Shown: positions 8,392-17,119, counted from the stretch's first letter. The stretch is 64,000 bases of DNA from Rhodococcus sp. IEGM 1379 (GCF_030056815.1 NZ_JASHKR010000011.1:61866-125865); one strand, 5' to 3'. Translations and numbers: made by a program. Notes: generated by a model from the sequence alone, not told the origin.

Positions 8392-10158
8392 ATGAGCGAG
8401 TACACGACCAAAGGTCGCGCGGGGCTGGATGAACTCGAAGCGGTGGGACGTCGACTGATCGTCGACGGATACCTGCGAGGTGATTCGGTTCTGACTCCCG
8501 GCCAGCCGGTGTGGTCGCTCGCGAACTTCGTCGAGCTGAAAGAAATCTACATCGACCGCCCGGATCCGAGGTCAGGTGAGAAGTTCTTCAAAAAATTGGT
8601 AATTCAGCTTGCGGATGCCAGTGACGGCGCGATCCAGCTGTTCGCCGAGTTGCTGCTCCTGAACATCTTGCCCTTGACCTATCGCAGTGCAACCAAGGTT
8701 GCGCATCTTCAGCAGGTTCTGGGCATGATGCAGGATCCGGTCTCCGTCCCCGACGATGTCGTACGAGCGACCTCGGTGGGCACCTTCGATGGTGGCCGAG
8801 CTTTCGGGTCCTATCGCTATTCACAATTGTGGTTGTTGATTTATTTCGGGCTGCATCTGCATTCGCTTGCACCTGAAGAGCGGAACGTTCTCGGAAGGGA
8901 TCCTCTCGCTTTCCGGGCAGCGTTGGCGCACGTCAAGTCGCCGAACCAGCCTATGCAACGTGGTGCAGTGCTCTACCTGGCATTCCCGAAGTTCTTCCTG
9001 CCGATCGTAAGTCCGGTGCATCGCAGGTTGATCCGAGACACATTCGCCACCTACTTGCCGCGTCCGGTATCCGGTGACGTGGATGTTGATCTGGAGGAGA
9101 TCAACAGAGCATTCGAGGCAGAGCAGCGTGGTCCGGTCGACTACTACAGCGAAACCTGGGAGTCGATGTGGAGACCAGCAACGCCTGTGAAGCTCAAACC
9201 GAAATCCATCATCTCAGACATCGACGACCCGACTGGTATTGACAGCGAGTTCGATGATGAGGACGAATTAGATTCTGTGGCAACGGAATTCTCGATCGCA
9301 TATCCAGATCAGGAGTTGGCGGACGCCCTGCATGTGGATCTTGATTGGCTGGTTCATTGCACCGAGTTGTTGAGGATCCGGAAACAGTTGATCTTCTACG
9401 GTCCTCCCGGTACCGGGAAGACCTACATCGCCAAGAGACTCGCTCGCCATCTCGCCGGTGCAGACAATGTCACGATAGTGCAGTTCCACCCGGCCTACAG
9501 CTATGAGGATTTCTTCGAGGGATTCCGCCCCGTCGCGCAAGACGACGGTCAGGTCGGTTTCAAGCTCAAGCACGGCCCGTTCCGCCGCATCGCCGACAGT
9601 GCCCACAAACATCCGGACCAATTGTTCGTGCTGGTCATTGACGAAATCAACCGCGGCAACCTCGCCAAGATCTTCGGGGAGCTGTACTTCCTGCTCGAAT
9701 ACCGTGACGAGGCAATCGATCTGATGTATTCCTCGGACGACGCCGAACCGTTCACGATGCCGCGAAATATCTTGATCGTCGGCACGATGAACACCGCTGA
9801 CCGCTCGATCGCGTTGGTGGATACCGCGATGCGCCGCAGGTTTGCGTTCGTCGCGCTCGACCCGGCGCAGGAACCGACGAAATCGGTACTGCGGCGCTGG
9901 CTCGCGGCACGAACCTACCCGGAGCGTGTCGCGAACCTGCACATCGCATTGAATGCGGCCATCGGAGATCCGGACTTCCAGATCGGCCCGTCCTACTTCA
10001 TGAATGCGCGCGTACACAACGAGGGGGGACTGGCGCAGGTGTGGGACACCGAGATCGTCCCGTTGCTCGAGGAATTCCACTTCGGCGATCGCACCGTCGA
10101 CATCAACGCCAGATACGGCCTCGCAGCCTTGGAGAAGACCCTGGCCGCCGGTGAATGA
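8392..10158 (+). CDS. mcrB: McrB-like AAA+ motor of a McrBC modification-dependent restriction system
   Basis: 588 residues. The C-terminal AAA+ domain starts with Walker A GPPGTGKT at about 336-344. It continues with QFHPAYSYEDFFEGFRP, Walker B VLVIDEINRGN at about 412-422, the sensor GTMNTADRS near 463 and the arginine-finger region AMRRRFAF; this combination defines the McrB GTPase/ATPase branch. The N-terminal ~270 residues are not a classic DsaM or PUA-type reader but a helical domain common in actinobacterial McrB proteins, presumably the substrate-recognition part. McrB assembles on methylated DNA and recruits the McrC nuclease encoded immediately downstream with an 8-bp overlap. It begins the defence island of this window. 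Confidence 0.92.
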   Translation: MSEYTTKGRAGLDELEAVGRRLIVDGYLRGDSVLTPGQPVWSLANFVELKEIYIDRPDPRSGEKFFKKLVIQLADASDGAIQLFAELLLLNILPLTYRSATKVAHLQQVLGMMQDPVSVPDDVVRATSVGTFDGGRAFGSYRYSQLWLLIYFGLHLHSLAPEERNVLGRDPLAFRAALAHVKSPNQPMQRGAVLYLAFPKFFLPIVSPVHRRLIRDTFATYLPRPVSGDVDVDLEEINRAFEAEQRGPVDYYSETWESMWRPATPVKLKPKSIISDIDDPTGIDSEFDDEDELDSVATEFSIAYPDQELADALHVDLDWLVHCTELLRIRKQLIFYGPPGTGKTYIAKRLARHLAGADNVTIVQFHPAYSYEDFFEGFRPVAQDDGQVGFKLKHGPFRRIADSAHKHPDQLFVLVIDEINRGNLAKIFGELYFLLEYRDEAIDLMYSSDDAEPFTMPRNILIVGTMNTADRSIALVDTAMRRRFAFVALDPAQEPTKSVLRRWLAARTYPERVANLHIALNAAIGDPDFQIGPSYFMNARVHNEGGLAQVWDTEIVPLLEEFHFGDRTVDINARYGLAALEKTLAAGE

Positions 10159-11395
10159 TCCGACCACACTGACCCTCTTCGAGCGGTCACCGTGTGGGTA
10201 CGGCTGCCCTGGATGCTCGTTGTGCCGACCGCAGGCGCGGTTGTCGCCGGAGACCGCTGCCGCGCTCGCGGCCACCGGACTCGTCACGGTCACACCTACG
10301 GCTGTGCCCGGTGTGTTCGCGCTGGCCACGACCCGGAAAATCGGTGCGGTCACCGTCGATGCGTTCACGGTGCGGGTGGAGCCGAAAACGCCGATCAGCC
10401 GCCTGATCTGGATGATGGGTTTCGTCCGCGACCCCGCCTGGTGGTCACAACACACAGCGCTCGCCGACGCTGACACCGACCTGGTGTCTGCGTTGGCGGA
10501 AGCGTTCGCCGTCGCCGCCGAGTACGCCACCGCCCGCGGACTGATCTCCGGATACCGGGAAGTCGAAGACTCCGGCCCGGTCCTACGCGGGCGACTCCGC
10601 GCGGGTGATCAGATCACCCGACGATTCGGACTCGCACTGCCCGTGGAGATCCGTTACGACGAATACGACGAGGACATCGGAGAGAACCAGCTTCTGCTCG
10701 CGGCCACCCTCACCTTGCTCAATTCCGCGGTGGTGCCGGCGCGACTGCAGGCGAGATTGGCCAGGCTTCGCCGGACCCTTGTCGACGTCACACCGCCGAC
10801 TCCCGGCGCCGAACCGTCCCCGGGCCGAACCAGATTGAACGATCGCTACCACTGGGCGATGCAGCTGGCGGAGCTGATCACCTCGCACCGGTCCATCGAG
10901 CATCGCATCGGGAACGTCGTCGTGCGAGGTTTCGTCCTCGACATGTGGAAAGTGTTCGAGGACTTCCTGATGACCACGACAGCTGCCGCGATCGCCCGCC
11001 GCGGTGGCAGGGGAGTGCGCCCCGGATCCTGCCCGACGCGCTATCTCGACCACGGCGCCGTCGTCACGATCGAGCCGGACTTGACCTGGTACGACGCCGC
11101 CGACAAGCCGGTGTCGGTGATCGACGCGAAGTACAAGACGCTCTCCGCCGGCTGGCTCGGACCGAACGCCGACATGTACCAACTGACCGCGTACTGCACT
11201 GCCCTCGGCCTGCGGGAAGGGCATCTGATCTATGCGAAAGGTGATGTCGAGCCACGTGCCATCGGCATCATCGGGGCAGATGTCACCATCTACTGCCATG
11301 CTCTCGACCTGGCGTTGTCGCCAGCCGATTTACTGACCTCGATCGATGCGCTCATCGGAGGGATCGCCGGGCGGCTCGACATCGCCGCCAACTAA
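10151..11395 (+). CDS. mcrC: McrC-like nuclease subunit
   Basis: 414 residues from GTG 10151, overlapping the mcrB stop by 8 bp, so translation is coupled. The McrC hallmark is the C-terminal PD-(D/E)XK nuclease core: Asp in IEPDLTWYD at about 309 and IDAKYKTL at about 325. FVLDMWKVFEDFL before the core is also typical of the family. Near the N-terminus is an unusual cysteine cluster CGYGCPGCSLC (C-x3-C-x2-C-x2-C) that could bind zinc or an iron-sulfur cluster; it is not part of the textbook McrC. McrC cuts DNA when assembled with McrB. An upstream ATG at 10004 lies deep inside mcrB and is rejected. Confidence 0.88.
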   Translation: MNDPTTLTLFERSPCGYGCPGCSLCRPQARLSPETAAALAATGLVTVTPTAVPGVFALATTRKIGAVTVDAFTVRVEPKTPISRLIWMMGFVRDPAWWSQHTALADADTDLVSALAEAFAVAAEYATARGLISGYREVEDSGPVLRGRLRAGDQITRRFGLALPVEIRYDEYDEDIGENQLLLAATLTLLNSAVVPARLQARLARLRRTLVDVTPPTPGAEPSPGRTRLNDRYHWAMQLAELITSHRSIEHRIGNVVVRGFVLDMWKVFEDFLMTTTAAAIARRGGRGVRPGSCPTRYLDHGAVVTIEPDLTWYDAADKPVSVIDAKYKTLSAGWLGPNADMYQLTAYCTALGLREGHLIYAKGDVEPRAIGIIGADVTIYCHALDLALSPADLLTSIDALIGGIAGRLDIAAN

Positions 11396-11718
11396 TGAGT
11401 GCATCTGCACTTCGACTAGGCGACCGTTGAATCGTATCCCGCTGGTGTGCAACGTAAGTCGAGCGTTTCACCGAAGGTCCCGCCCGTGTCGGCGAATTTC
11501 GTACTCGCGTCTCGATAATGCGAAACCCCGCAGCCGACTACTTTTCGTTTCACTGATGAAGAGCGCTGACTTCGCCGTGTAAGTGATGACGGGTGATCGC
11601 CCGACATTCTCTGCCTCGTGCGGCAGAGGGCCCACCCCCCGGCGAGTGCACAGCCGGTGGGCGGGCCATGTGTGCGTCTCGGATTGAGCTAACCCCTTCG
11701 CGCTCACCGCTCCGCACT
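11396..11718. other. Gap between mcrC and an IS256 remnant
   Basis: No gene recognised. Short frames exist on both strands but have neither good starts nor protein-like sequence. The 3' part probably holds sequence left by the recombination that truncated the IS256 element. Confidence 0.5.
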
Positions 11719-12171
11719 GCATACAACACGATCTCGTCGACACCGTTGAGGCGTCGTTGGCGTTTCCTCGATCTGCGGCTCGAACGTCCCTTCCCGATCG
11801 CGGGGACCTCGATCGGGACATGACCGGTCGCCTCGGTGAGCACCGTTTTCGATCGAGTTCCGTTGCGGATGTTCGTCGAGTCCCGGTCCGGCTGGGCTTG
11901 GTTCTTGTCGTGCCCGAGGTGCTCGGTCATCTCTTCGTTCAGTGCGGTTTCCAGGACGGTTTTGGTGAACTGTTTGAGCAGGCCGTCCGGCCCGGTCAGC
12001 GAATGGCCCTGCTCCTTCGCCAACCGGACCAACTCGGCCGCCGCGGCGGCTTCAGCGGACGGCGACTCGGTCTTCTTCTTCGTCACATCTTCCAGTGTCG
12101 TCATCTTGGCACCTCCCTCGCTGAGCATTCACTCAGTTTGTCGGGCCAAACACCGATTATCGGACAGTCCC
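11719..12171 (-). pseudogene. 5' remnant of an IS256-family element
   Basis: On the minus strand the start of an IS256 transposase (MTTLEDVTKKK, then LTGPDGLLKQF and ALNEEMTEHLGHDKNQ) is highly similar to the intact copy at 58427-59707. A frameshift around GHVPIEVP is followed by return to frame at RQRRLNGVDEIVL, after which homology stops abruptly near 11719. The outer end (GGGACTGTCC read on the minus strand) at 12171 is preserved. Only about the first third of the element survives. It separates mcrBC from the three-gene TIR cluster. Confidence 0.9.
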
Positions 12172-12331
12172 TACTCGAAAGAACATCCATAACTTGATGT
12201 GATTGGTCATGTCAAATCTCACCAGGAGTTTTCGGAGACTTCGGCGGGATTCAAGAATCAGTTTTCAACCGTCGTTGATATCTGCCAGAATGTTTTTGAC
12301 TCTATGGACCCATGGCAGGGAGATCGCAGCA

Positions 12332-13042
12332 ATGCGCAGGCAAGATAGCTCGTTCTTGGATGGATTCGGAAGCACCTTCCCTCAGCATGACGTGCAGATC
12401 GTCCGCAATGGAGGGACGGCACAAGAGATCCGCACGCCCGCGCGGGGAATGATTCAGCCCAAATCGGGCTTCTTCAATCTCGACACACCTATTTACGAGG
12501 GCGACGTCGTAGAACTCGACGACCCACGGGGTGGGCGACGCCAACTATTGGTCCGGGAGGTCAATATCAACGACAACCGCAGCAACCCTTCATTCAGCGG
12601 AATGAGTCATACCGAAGCGGTGTGGGGGCGCGAGCGTCAGGTTCCACCAGTTCCAGCGTCGAACAATACGACCTACAACGGGCCGGTGATCCAGGTCAGT
12701 GGTGGGCATGCACAGCTGGCGTGGGACAACACGGGGCCGGTCAAGCAGACTCTGAGCTCCGGAACCGTTACCGAGGGCTACGAGGACCTTGCCCGAGCGG
12801 TCACCAAGGCGCTGGAAGTTGTGAACACGGCCGATGGCGTCAACGAGGATGACCGAGAGATCGCTGACGAGTCTGGCCGTGAGATCCTCGCTGAGGTAGT
12901 CAACGAGGAACCGGACCGGTCAAAGATCAAGAGGGCTCTCGCGGCGATCCGCGGTGTCCTTTCTCCTCTTGCAATGACGGCTGCGACCGCAGGTGTCGAG
13001 ACGGGGGTGGGACAACTCGTCGAGCAGCTGGTTCTGGGCTGA
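12332..13042 (+). CDS. TIR-cluster protein 1: beta-domain plus shared C-terminal domain
   Basis: 236 residues from ATG 12332, with AGGGAGA about nine bases upstream; a longer frame from 12203 has no such site. Residues 1-85 form a small domain with VRNGGTAQEIRT, QPKSGFFNLDTPIYEGDVVE and DPRGG, a beta-barrel-like module that recurs in uncharacterised actinobacterial proteins ahead of diverse partners. Residues about 110-236 carry GPVIQVSGGHAQLAWDN followed by a helical region with DDREIADESGREILAEV and KRALAAIRGVLSP. This second part is repeated, at roughly 60 percent identity by eye, in the next gene. Six base pairs separate the two genes. I infer a sensor or adaptor role in a defence system; no catalytic motif is visible. 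Confidence 0.6.
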   Translation: MRRQDSSFLDGFGSTFPQHDVQIVRNGGTAQEIRTPARGMIQPKSGFFNLDTPIYEGDVVELDDPRGGRRQLLVREVNINDNRSNPSFSGMSHTEAVWGRERQVPPVPASNNTTYNGPVIQVSGGHAQLAWDNTGPVKQTLSSGTVTEGYEDLARAVTKALEVVNTADGVNEDDREIADESGREILAEVVNEEPDRSKIKRALAAIRGVLSPLAMTAATAGVETGVGQLVEQLVLG

Positions 13043-13048
13043 CGTCGA

Positions 13049-13903
13049 ATGTCTACTCGGCTACAGGGTCCGCCATCCCGCACGTTCGGGCAACAGATTG
13101 CCGGCCCGTTGTGCCGGTTCTGGAAGGCAGGTGGAGGACCGCCGAAAGAAGCGGTCCTTACTGCCTTCCAAACCGTCGGCGTTGGATGGGAGGACGCCTC
13201 CAAGCAGACGATGGTGCGGCAGGTGATGAACTCGGCGACCGATACCCAGGCGGTCAAGTTGTTCGAGTTGTTGGTCGAGGAACTGCAAGCACAGCGGACC
13301 TTCGTATCAACTGACCAAGAGGTCGTACAGAACCTCGGCGTTCTGCGCGTCGTGCTCACCAAGTTCGGTGTGGAATTGGATACCGACGGCAACCTGCGTT
13401 GGCCATCATGGGCTGAATTGTCCACCGCATCGCCTCAGCCAGTTCGCGCGCCGGAACCGGTTACCACTCATATCCCCGCGCACCATGGCCCCGCAACGCA
13501 AGGCACCTACCCGATGACGATGTCCCAGACAACGAATTATCACGGCCCGGTAATCCACATCAGCGGTGGACATTCGCAGCTGGCCTGGGAGAACAACGGA
13601 TCAGTCGACCAGATCGATACGCCTGCAACCGTCACGGACGGTTACGCGAATGTTGCCCGTGCTGTCACGGAAGCATTGGAGTTCCTGAATACGCGCGATA
13701 TCGACACGGACGACCGCGAGATCGCCGACGAGTCGAGCAGGGTAATTCTCGCGGAAGTGGCTAATGATGAGCCGAACCGCTCGGTGATCAAGCGAGAACT
13801 TGCAAGTCTGCGAGGGGTCCTCACACCTATCAGAACGAAGGCAACGGTTTCTCGCATCGGACCCGGAGCGCAGCAACTAATCGAACAGTTGCGCCTCAGC
13901 TGA
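13049..13903 (+). CDS. TIR-cluster protein 2: shared N- and C-terminal domains
   Basis: 284 residues. Residues 1-120 (GQQIAGPLCRFWKAGGGP, TAFQTVGV, LVEELQAQRTFVSTD, ELDTDG) are a helical domain that recurs at the start of the third gene with about 81 of 119 positions identical by my count. Residues about 155-284 (GPVIHISGGHSQLAWEN, DDREIADESSRVILAEV, KRELASLRGVLTP) match the C-terminal half of the first gene. The protein is thus a bridge made of both shared modules joined by a Pro-rich linker, which suggests it links proteins 1 and 3 physically or arose by domain shuffling between them. No enzymatic motif. Starts at ATG 13049. Confidence 0.6.
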   Translation: MSTRLQGPPSRTFGQQIAGPLCRFWKAGGGPPKEAVLTAFQTVGVGWEDASKQTMVRQVMNSATDTQAVKLFELLVEELQAQRTFVSTDQEVVQNLGVLRVVLTKFGVELDTDGNLRWPSWAELSTASPQPVRAPEPVTTHIPAHHGPATQGTYPMTMSQTTNYHGPVIHISGGHSQLAWENNGSVDQIDTPATVTDGYANVARAVTEALEFLNTRDIDTDDREIADESSRVILAEVANDEPNRSVIKRELASLRGVLTPIRTKATVSRIGPGAQQLIEQLRLS

Positions 13904-14051
13904 AAAGGATCGTGCCACTCGGCCGCAAGGCGTGCTCGCGCGTGCCAGTGCAGGACAGCCTGGGTATTCCCGCACACTAAACTCATCCATTGGTTCGAAC
14001 AAGGTGGTCTTGGTCGACTTGCAGAATCGGACAGATAGGAACTTCGATCGA

Positions 14052-16016
14052 ATGTCTACGCGCCTACCAGGTCCCAGCCCCCGAACCATCGGTCAACAGA
14101 TTGCTGGCCCGCTATCGAGACTCTGGAAGAACGGCGGCGGCCCGACAAACGAAGCGATCAGCACCGCTTTCCAGACAGTCGGGGTGACACCGGAAGGAAC
14201 CAATAAGCAGGCGCTAGTACGGAATGCGATGAGTAGCGCAACCGATGACGAGGCAGCTGATCTGCTCGACTTGTTGGTCGAAGAGTTGCGAGCCGATCGG
14301 ACATTCGTGTCGACCGATGTTGAAGTCCAACAGAATCTGGCTGGGCTCCGTGCAGTACTCACCAAACTCGGCGCGGAATTGGATACAGATGGCTATCTGT
14401 CGTGGCAATCTCCGGGCGAACAGGAGCCAAACACGCCGGTGTCCCCCCCTGTATTCGCCAGACCGACCGTCACTCCTGAGGGGACAACAGTAATGGCCGC
14501 CCCCGCGACTCGTGATCCGCGCAAAGTTTTCCTTGTCCACGGTCGGAACTCGGCAGTGAGGAACGACTTCGTGGGGTTTCTCAAGGCTCTCGACTTGAAG
14601 GTAATCGAGTGGGAAGAGGCTGTCTCAGCCACCGGCCAAGGCGCGCCGTATATCGGGGAAGTCCTGAAGGCCGGAATGGACATGGCTGGGGCCGTAATCG
14701 TTCTATTCACCCCTGACGATGTCGGATGTGCGCAGCCGGAATTTCAGTATGCGCACGACGAAAAACACGAACTCGTACCAACTGGCCAGGCGCGCCTCAA
14801 TGTCATTTTTGAGGCAGGAATGGCGATGGAGCGTGACCGTGACCGCGTCGTTCTCGTCGAGGTCGGACGAGTGCGCGCGATGTCGGACACAGCCGGGGTC
14901 CACGTAATCCGTCTTCGAGACCAGCTCGGGTCTCGGAAAGACTTGGTGTCTCGGCTCAAGACCGTGGGCCTTGAGGTGGACGATTCGGGTGAGGACTGGC
15001 GAGATACAGGGTCATTCGATCTCAAGGACGCCACTCAACCATCGGCTTTCGTTGACGCAATGTCTGGATTCGCGCCAACTCAGGTGTCCTTGAGCGATGA
15101 GAGTGTTTCGTCAGTTGCAGATCCGATCGCGATTCTGATTGCGTCCGTTGCGGATCCCGCGCGACGCCCAGAACTTGATGATCTTGTCTTAGGTGCGGCA
15201 CGCTCGGCGGCCAAGCAGATTCGTGAATTCCCGCTGTACGTCGAGGGGCTTGACGCGACCAAACTTGAGACAACGTATGGCGAGCTGTGCGAGGTCGCCT
15301 CGCCTGTCCTGAAGCTTCTCATCGAGGGAGTTCGCCATGATCGCGATAACACGCACGCACAACTGTGGCGGTCGGTGATCGAGGAACTGATGAAGGGTCG
15401 CGCAGATCCTCTGAGGACGAACGAAATCGGAGGCACTCGATTCCAACAGGCCCTCGAGGAGGCAAGGCATCTGCCAGCCCTACTTGCACTCCGCGCTGTC
15501 GGAATAGCTGGCATCGCAACCGAAAATGATGGCACTTGGCTTCACATCGCGACGGCCGCGAAGTGGAAGAAATGGCGCGAGACGTCAAAAGCCCCAGCGG
15601 TGGAGGTCCTCGACCCTTATCGAGTCCTCGATGACAACCTCGTCAAGAAGTTCTCGGTATGGAAGGGTACGGGGTTTCTCTATCCGGTGAGTCGCTACGA
15701 GCGCCTGTTGCTTCGACCGTTCTTCGAGGTCACTCAGCCCGATGATTACGACTGGCGATGGATCAACGACCAGTACGAGTTCCGGCGCGCGCTTCTCGGA
15801 TACATGATGCCCGCACCGGCTCGCGCAGTGGGCGGGGAATTCTTGGTCGAGGACCGCTGGAGCCGAGAGGGGCTGGAAACATTGGTGGATTTCGCCGAAA
15901 CTGCCGAGGCGGCTCCCGAATCCTGGCCGTGGACGCCAAACGTCACGAAGTTGCAGTTGCCCGATGTCCTCGCTGCGTTGCAAACTGAACTGAACCAATG
16001 GCAAAAGTGGGGTTAG
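14052..16016 (+). CDS. TIR-cluster protein 3: predicted nucleotide-binding TIR-like effector
   Basis: 654 residues from ATG 14052, chosen because it aligns exactly with the MSTRL start of protein 2. Residues 1-122 are the shared helical domain. Residues about 158-310 are a TIR-like nucleotide-binding domain (PF10137 type): KVFLVHGRNSAVRNDFVGFL, VIEWEEAV, a Gly/Ile-rich APYIGEVLKAGMD, AVIVLFTPDDVG, LNVIFEAGMAMERD and RVVLVEVG. Such domains occur as effectors in CBASS (Cap12) and Pycsar systems, where they degrade NAD+. Residues about 340-654 are an uncharacterised helical region with WKGTGFLYPVSRYERLLLRPF. No nucleotide cyclase is encoded nearby. Likely an abortive-infection effector; the trigger is unknown. 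Confidence 0.72.
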   Translation: MSTRLPGPSPRTIGQQIAGPLSRLWKNGGGPTNEAISTAFQTVGVTPEGTNKQALVRNAMSSATDDEAADLLDLLVEELRADRTFVSTDVEVQQNLAGLRAVLTKLGAELDTDGYLSWQSPGEQEPNTPVSPPVFARPTVTPEGTTVMAAPATRDPRKVFLVHGRNSAVRNDFVGFLKALDLKVIEWEEAVSATGQGAPYIGEVLKAGMDMAGAVIVLFTPDDVGCAQPEFQYAHDEKHELVPTGQARLNVIFEAGMAMERDRDRVVLVEVGRVRAMSDTAGVHVIRLRDQLGSRKDLVSRLKTVGLEVDDSGEDWRDTGSFDLKDATQPSAFVDAMSGFAPTQVSLSDESVSSVADPIAILIASVADPARRPELDDLVLGAARSAAKQIREFPLYVEGLDATKLETTYGELCEVASPVLKLLIEGVRHDRDNTHAQLWRSVIEELMKGRADPLRTNEIGGTRFQQALEEARHLPALLALRAVGIAGIATENDGTWLHIATAAKWKKWRETSKAPAVEVLDPYRVLDDNLVKKFSVWKGTGFLYPVSRYERLLLRPFFEVTQPDDYDWRWINDQYEFRRALLGYMMPAPARAVGGEFLVEDRWSREGLETLVDFAETAEAAPESWPWTPNVTKLQLPDVLAALQTELNQWQKWG

Positions 16017-16041
16017 GTACGTCACAGATTGACGTATCTAA
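16013..16041 (+). terminator. Hairpin after the TIR cluster
   Basis: TTAGGTACGTCA at 16013-16024 pairs with TGACGTATCTAA at 16030-16041 (12 pairs, one G-U) over a 5-base loop, incorporating the stop codon of the TIR gene. No U-tract follows. Confidence 0.5.
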
Positions 16042-16147
16042 CCGAAGGCAGTCGTGGTCCTGATTAGCCTGCACATCGCCGATTCAAGCCCACATCGTTA
16101 AAAGCGGCATCGAAGAACGTCACCAAACCTGACCGAAATCAGCCACC

Positions 16148-16813
16148 ATGCTTCGCCGCCGTGATCTGTTGTGGCACCCTCATGTCGTGACTGACAAAAA
16201 TCGCCAGATCCTATCCGTGCATTTAGCCGATTTTCCTGACGCTATGCGGGAAGACGACTGGGAATTTGGCTGGGTCGGCATCGAAAACGGCCGCGCAGTA
16301 GCCGTCCTGACTACCACCCACTCCAAAAATCATGGCGAAGGCAACCTAGATAAAGACGTGCCCGACGAATGGGCGACAGTTCAGATTGTCTACTCCAGAG
16401 GACACAAGTTTGCTCCAGACATCATCGCCTACGCGCAGAGGGAGTTGGCGGAGCTGCAACCTTCTGTCGTCCTTTGTCGAAGCGGCGTCGCAACCCCAGA
16501 GGGTGAGGCAGTATGCGCCAGCCTCCTCCTTGACCCGAGAGCAAACTACAAAAAGATACGGCATGAAAATAGTGCAGTGCCGAGGTACAGGTCTGATCTG
16601 GCATTGCACAAGAAACTGATTAAAAGGCTGGCGCCGGGGCAGGTAGCGCCCCCGGCGCCAAAGGAGCCCGAGCATCCCCTCCCGGCCTTGTCGCGGGCCA
16701 AGGCAACGGCGGACGGACACAAAATTCTGGTCAGGGCCTCAGTGCTACTAGGCATTGATGCCATCGAGCCGAAACCGGACACTCACGAGGATGAAGCCCA
16801 AGCGACGACCTAG
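16148..16813 (+). CDS. Hypothetical protein at the edge of the defence island
   Basis: 221 residues. The N-terminal ~140 residues look like a compact alpha/beta domain (FGWVGIENGRAVAVLTTT, EWATVQIVYSRGHKFAPDII, LAELQPSVVLCRSGVATPEG) with strands and a helix arranged somewhat like an acetyltransferase, but I cannot name a family. The C-terminal 80 residues are Pro/Ala/Lys-rich and probably disordered. It lies 131 bp after the TIR-effector stop with a hairpin in between, so it is probably a separate unit. A strong terminator follows. Confidence 0.5.
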   Translation: MLRRRDLLWHPHVVTDKNRQILSVHLADFPDAMREDDWEFGWVGIENGRAVAVLTTTHSKNHGEGNLDKDVPDEWATVQIVYSRGHKFAPDIIAYAQRELAELQPSVVLCRSGVATPEGEAVCASLLLDPRANYKKIRHENSAVPRYRSDLALHKKLIKRLAPGQVAPPAPKEPEHPLPALSRAKATADGHKILVRASVLLGIDAIEPKPDTHEDEAQATT

Positions 16814-16835
16814 ATGTCTTGGATTAACCAAAAAG

Positions 16836-16864
16836 TGTGGCCCCCGCCGAGGTTGGGGGCCACA
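16836..16864. terminator. Strong 10-bp stem terminator
   Basis: TGTGGCCCCC at 16836-16845 and GGGGGCCACA at 16855-16864 form a perfect stem with a 9-base loop. It lies between convergent genes ending at 16813 and 16883 and can serve both; an A-run (CCAAAAAG) on the plus strand provides a U-tract for the minus-strand transcript. Confidence 0.8.
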
Positions 16865-16882
16865 TCTCTATGTAGAAGGAAG

Positions 16883-17119
16883 CTATCGAAGGTCGGTGAA
16901 TTTCGATCTTGCGAGCGCCCAGAGCGCCATGCCGGATCCGAGCAGGAGCACGATGAACGCAACTATTGCACCTTGGGCGGGGGTCTCCCCGAAGGCTAGA
17001 GACGCGACAATGAACAGGGCAAGAACGATCAGGCCTGACCGCAGGAACATCCCACTCATGCGCGAGAGCGATCGAATCAAAGGGAAGTTCATCTGTCCGA
17101 GCGGGTCATGCTCTTGCAT
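16883..17119 (-). CDS. Small two-helix membrane protein
   Basis: 78 residues from ATG 17119 (MQEHDPLGQMNFPLIRS). Two hydrophobic helices follow, SGLIVLALFIVASLAF and GAIVAFIVLLLGSGMALWAL, with a short connecting loop and a basic tail. A longer frame runs up to 17260, but the upstream residues are Arg/His-rich and not protein-like. No family recognised. Confidence 0.55.
   Translation of the reverse strand: MQEHDPLGQMNFPLIRSLSRMSGMFLRSGLIVLALFIVASLAFGETPAQGAIVAFIVLLLGSGMALWALARSKFTDLR

Noticed and set aside
14052..16016. CBASS or Pycsar system
   Set aside because: The TIR-like domain fits, but no CD-NTase or Pyc-type cyclase, Cap2/Cap3 or other accessory gene is encoded in the window, so neither name can be given.
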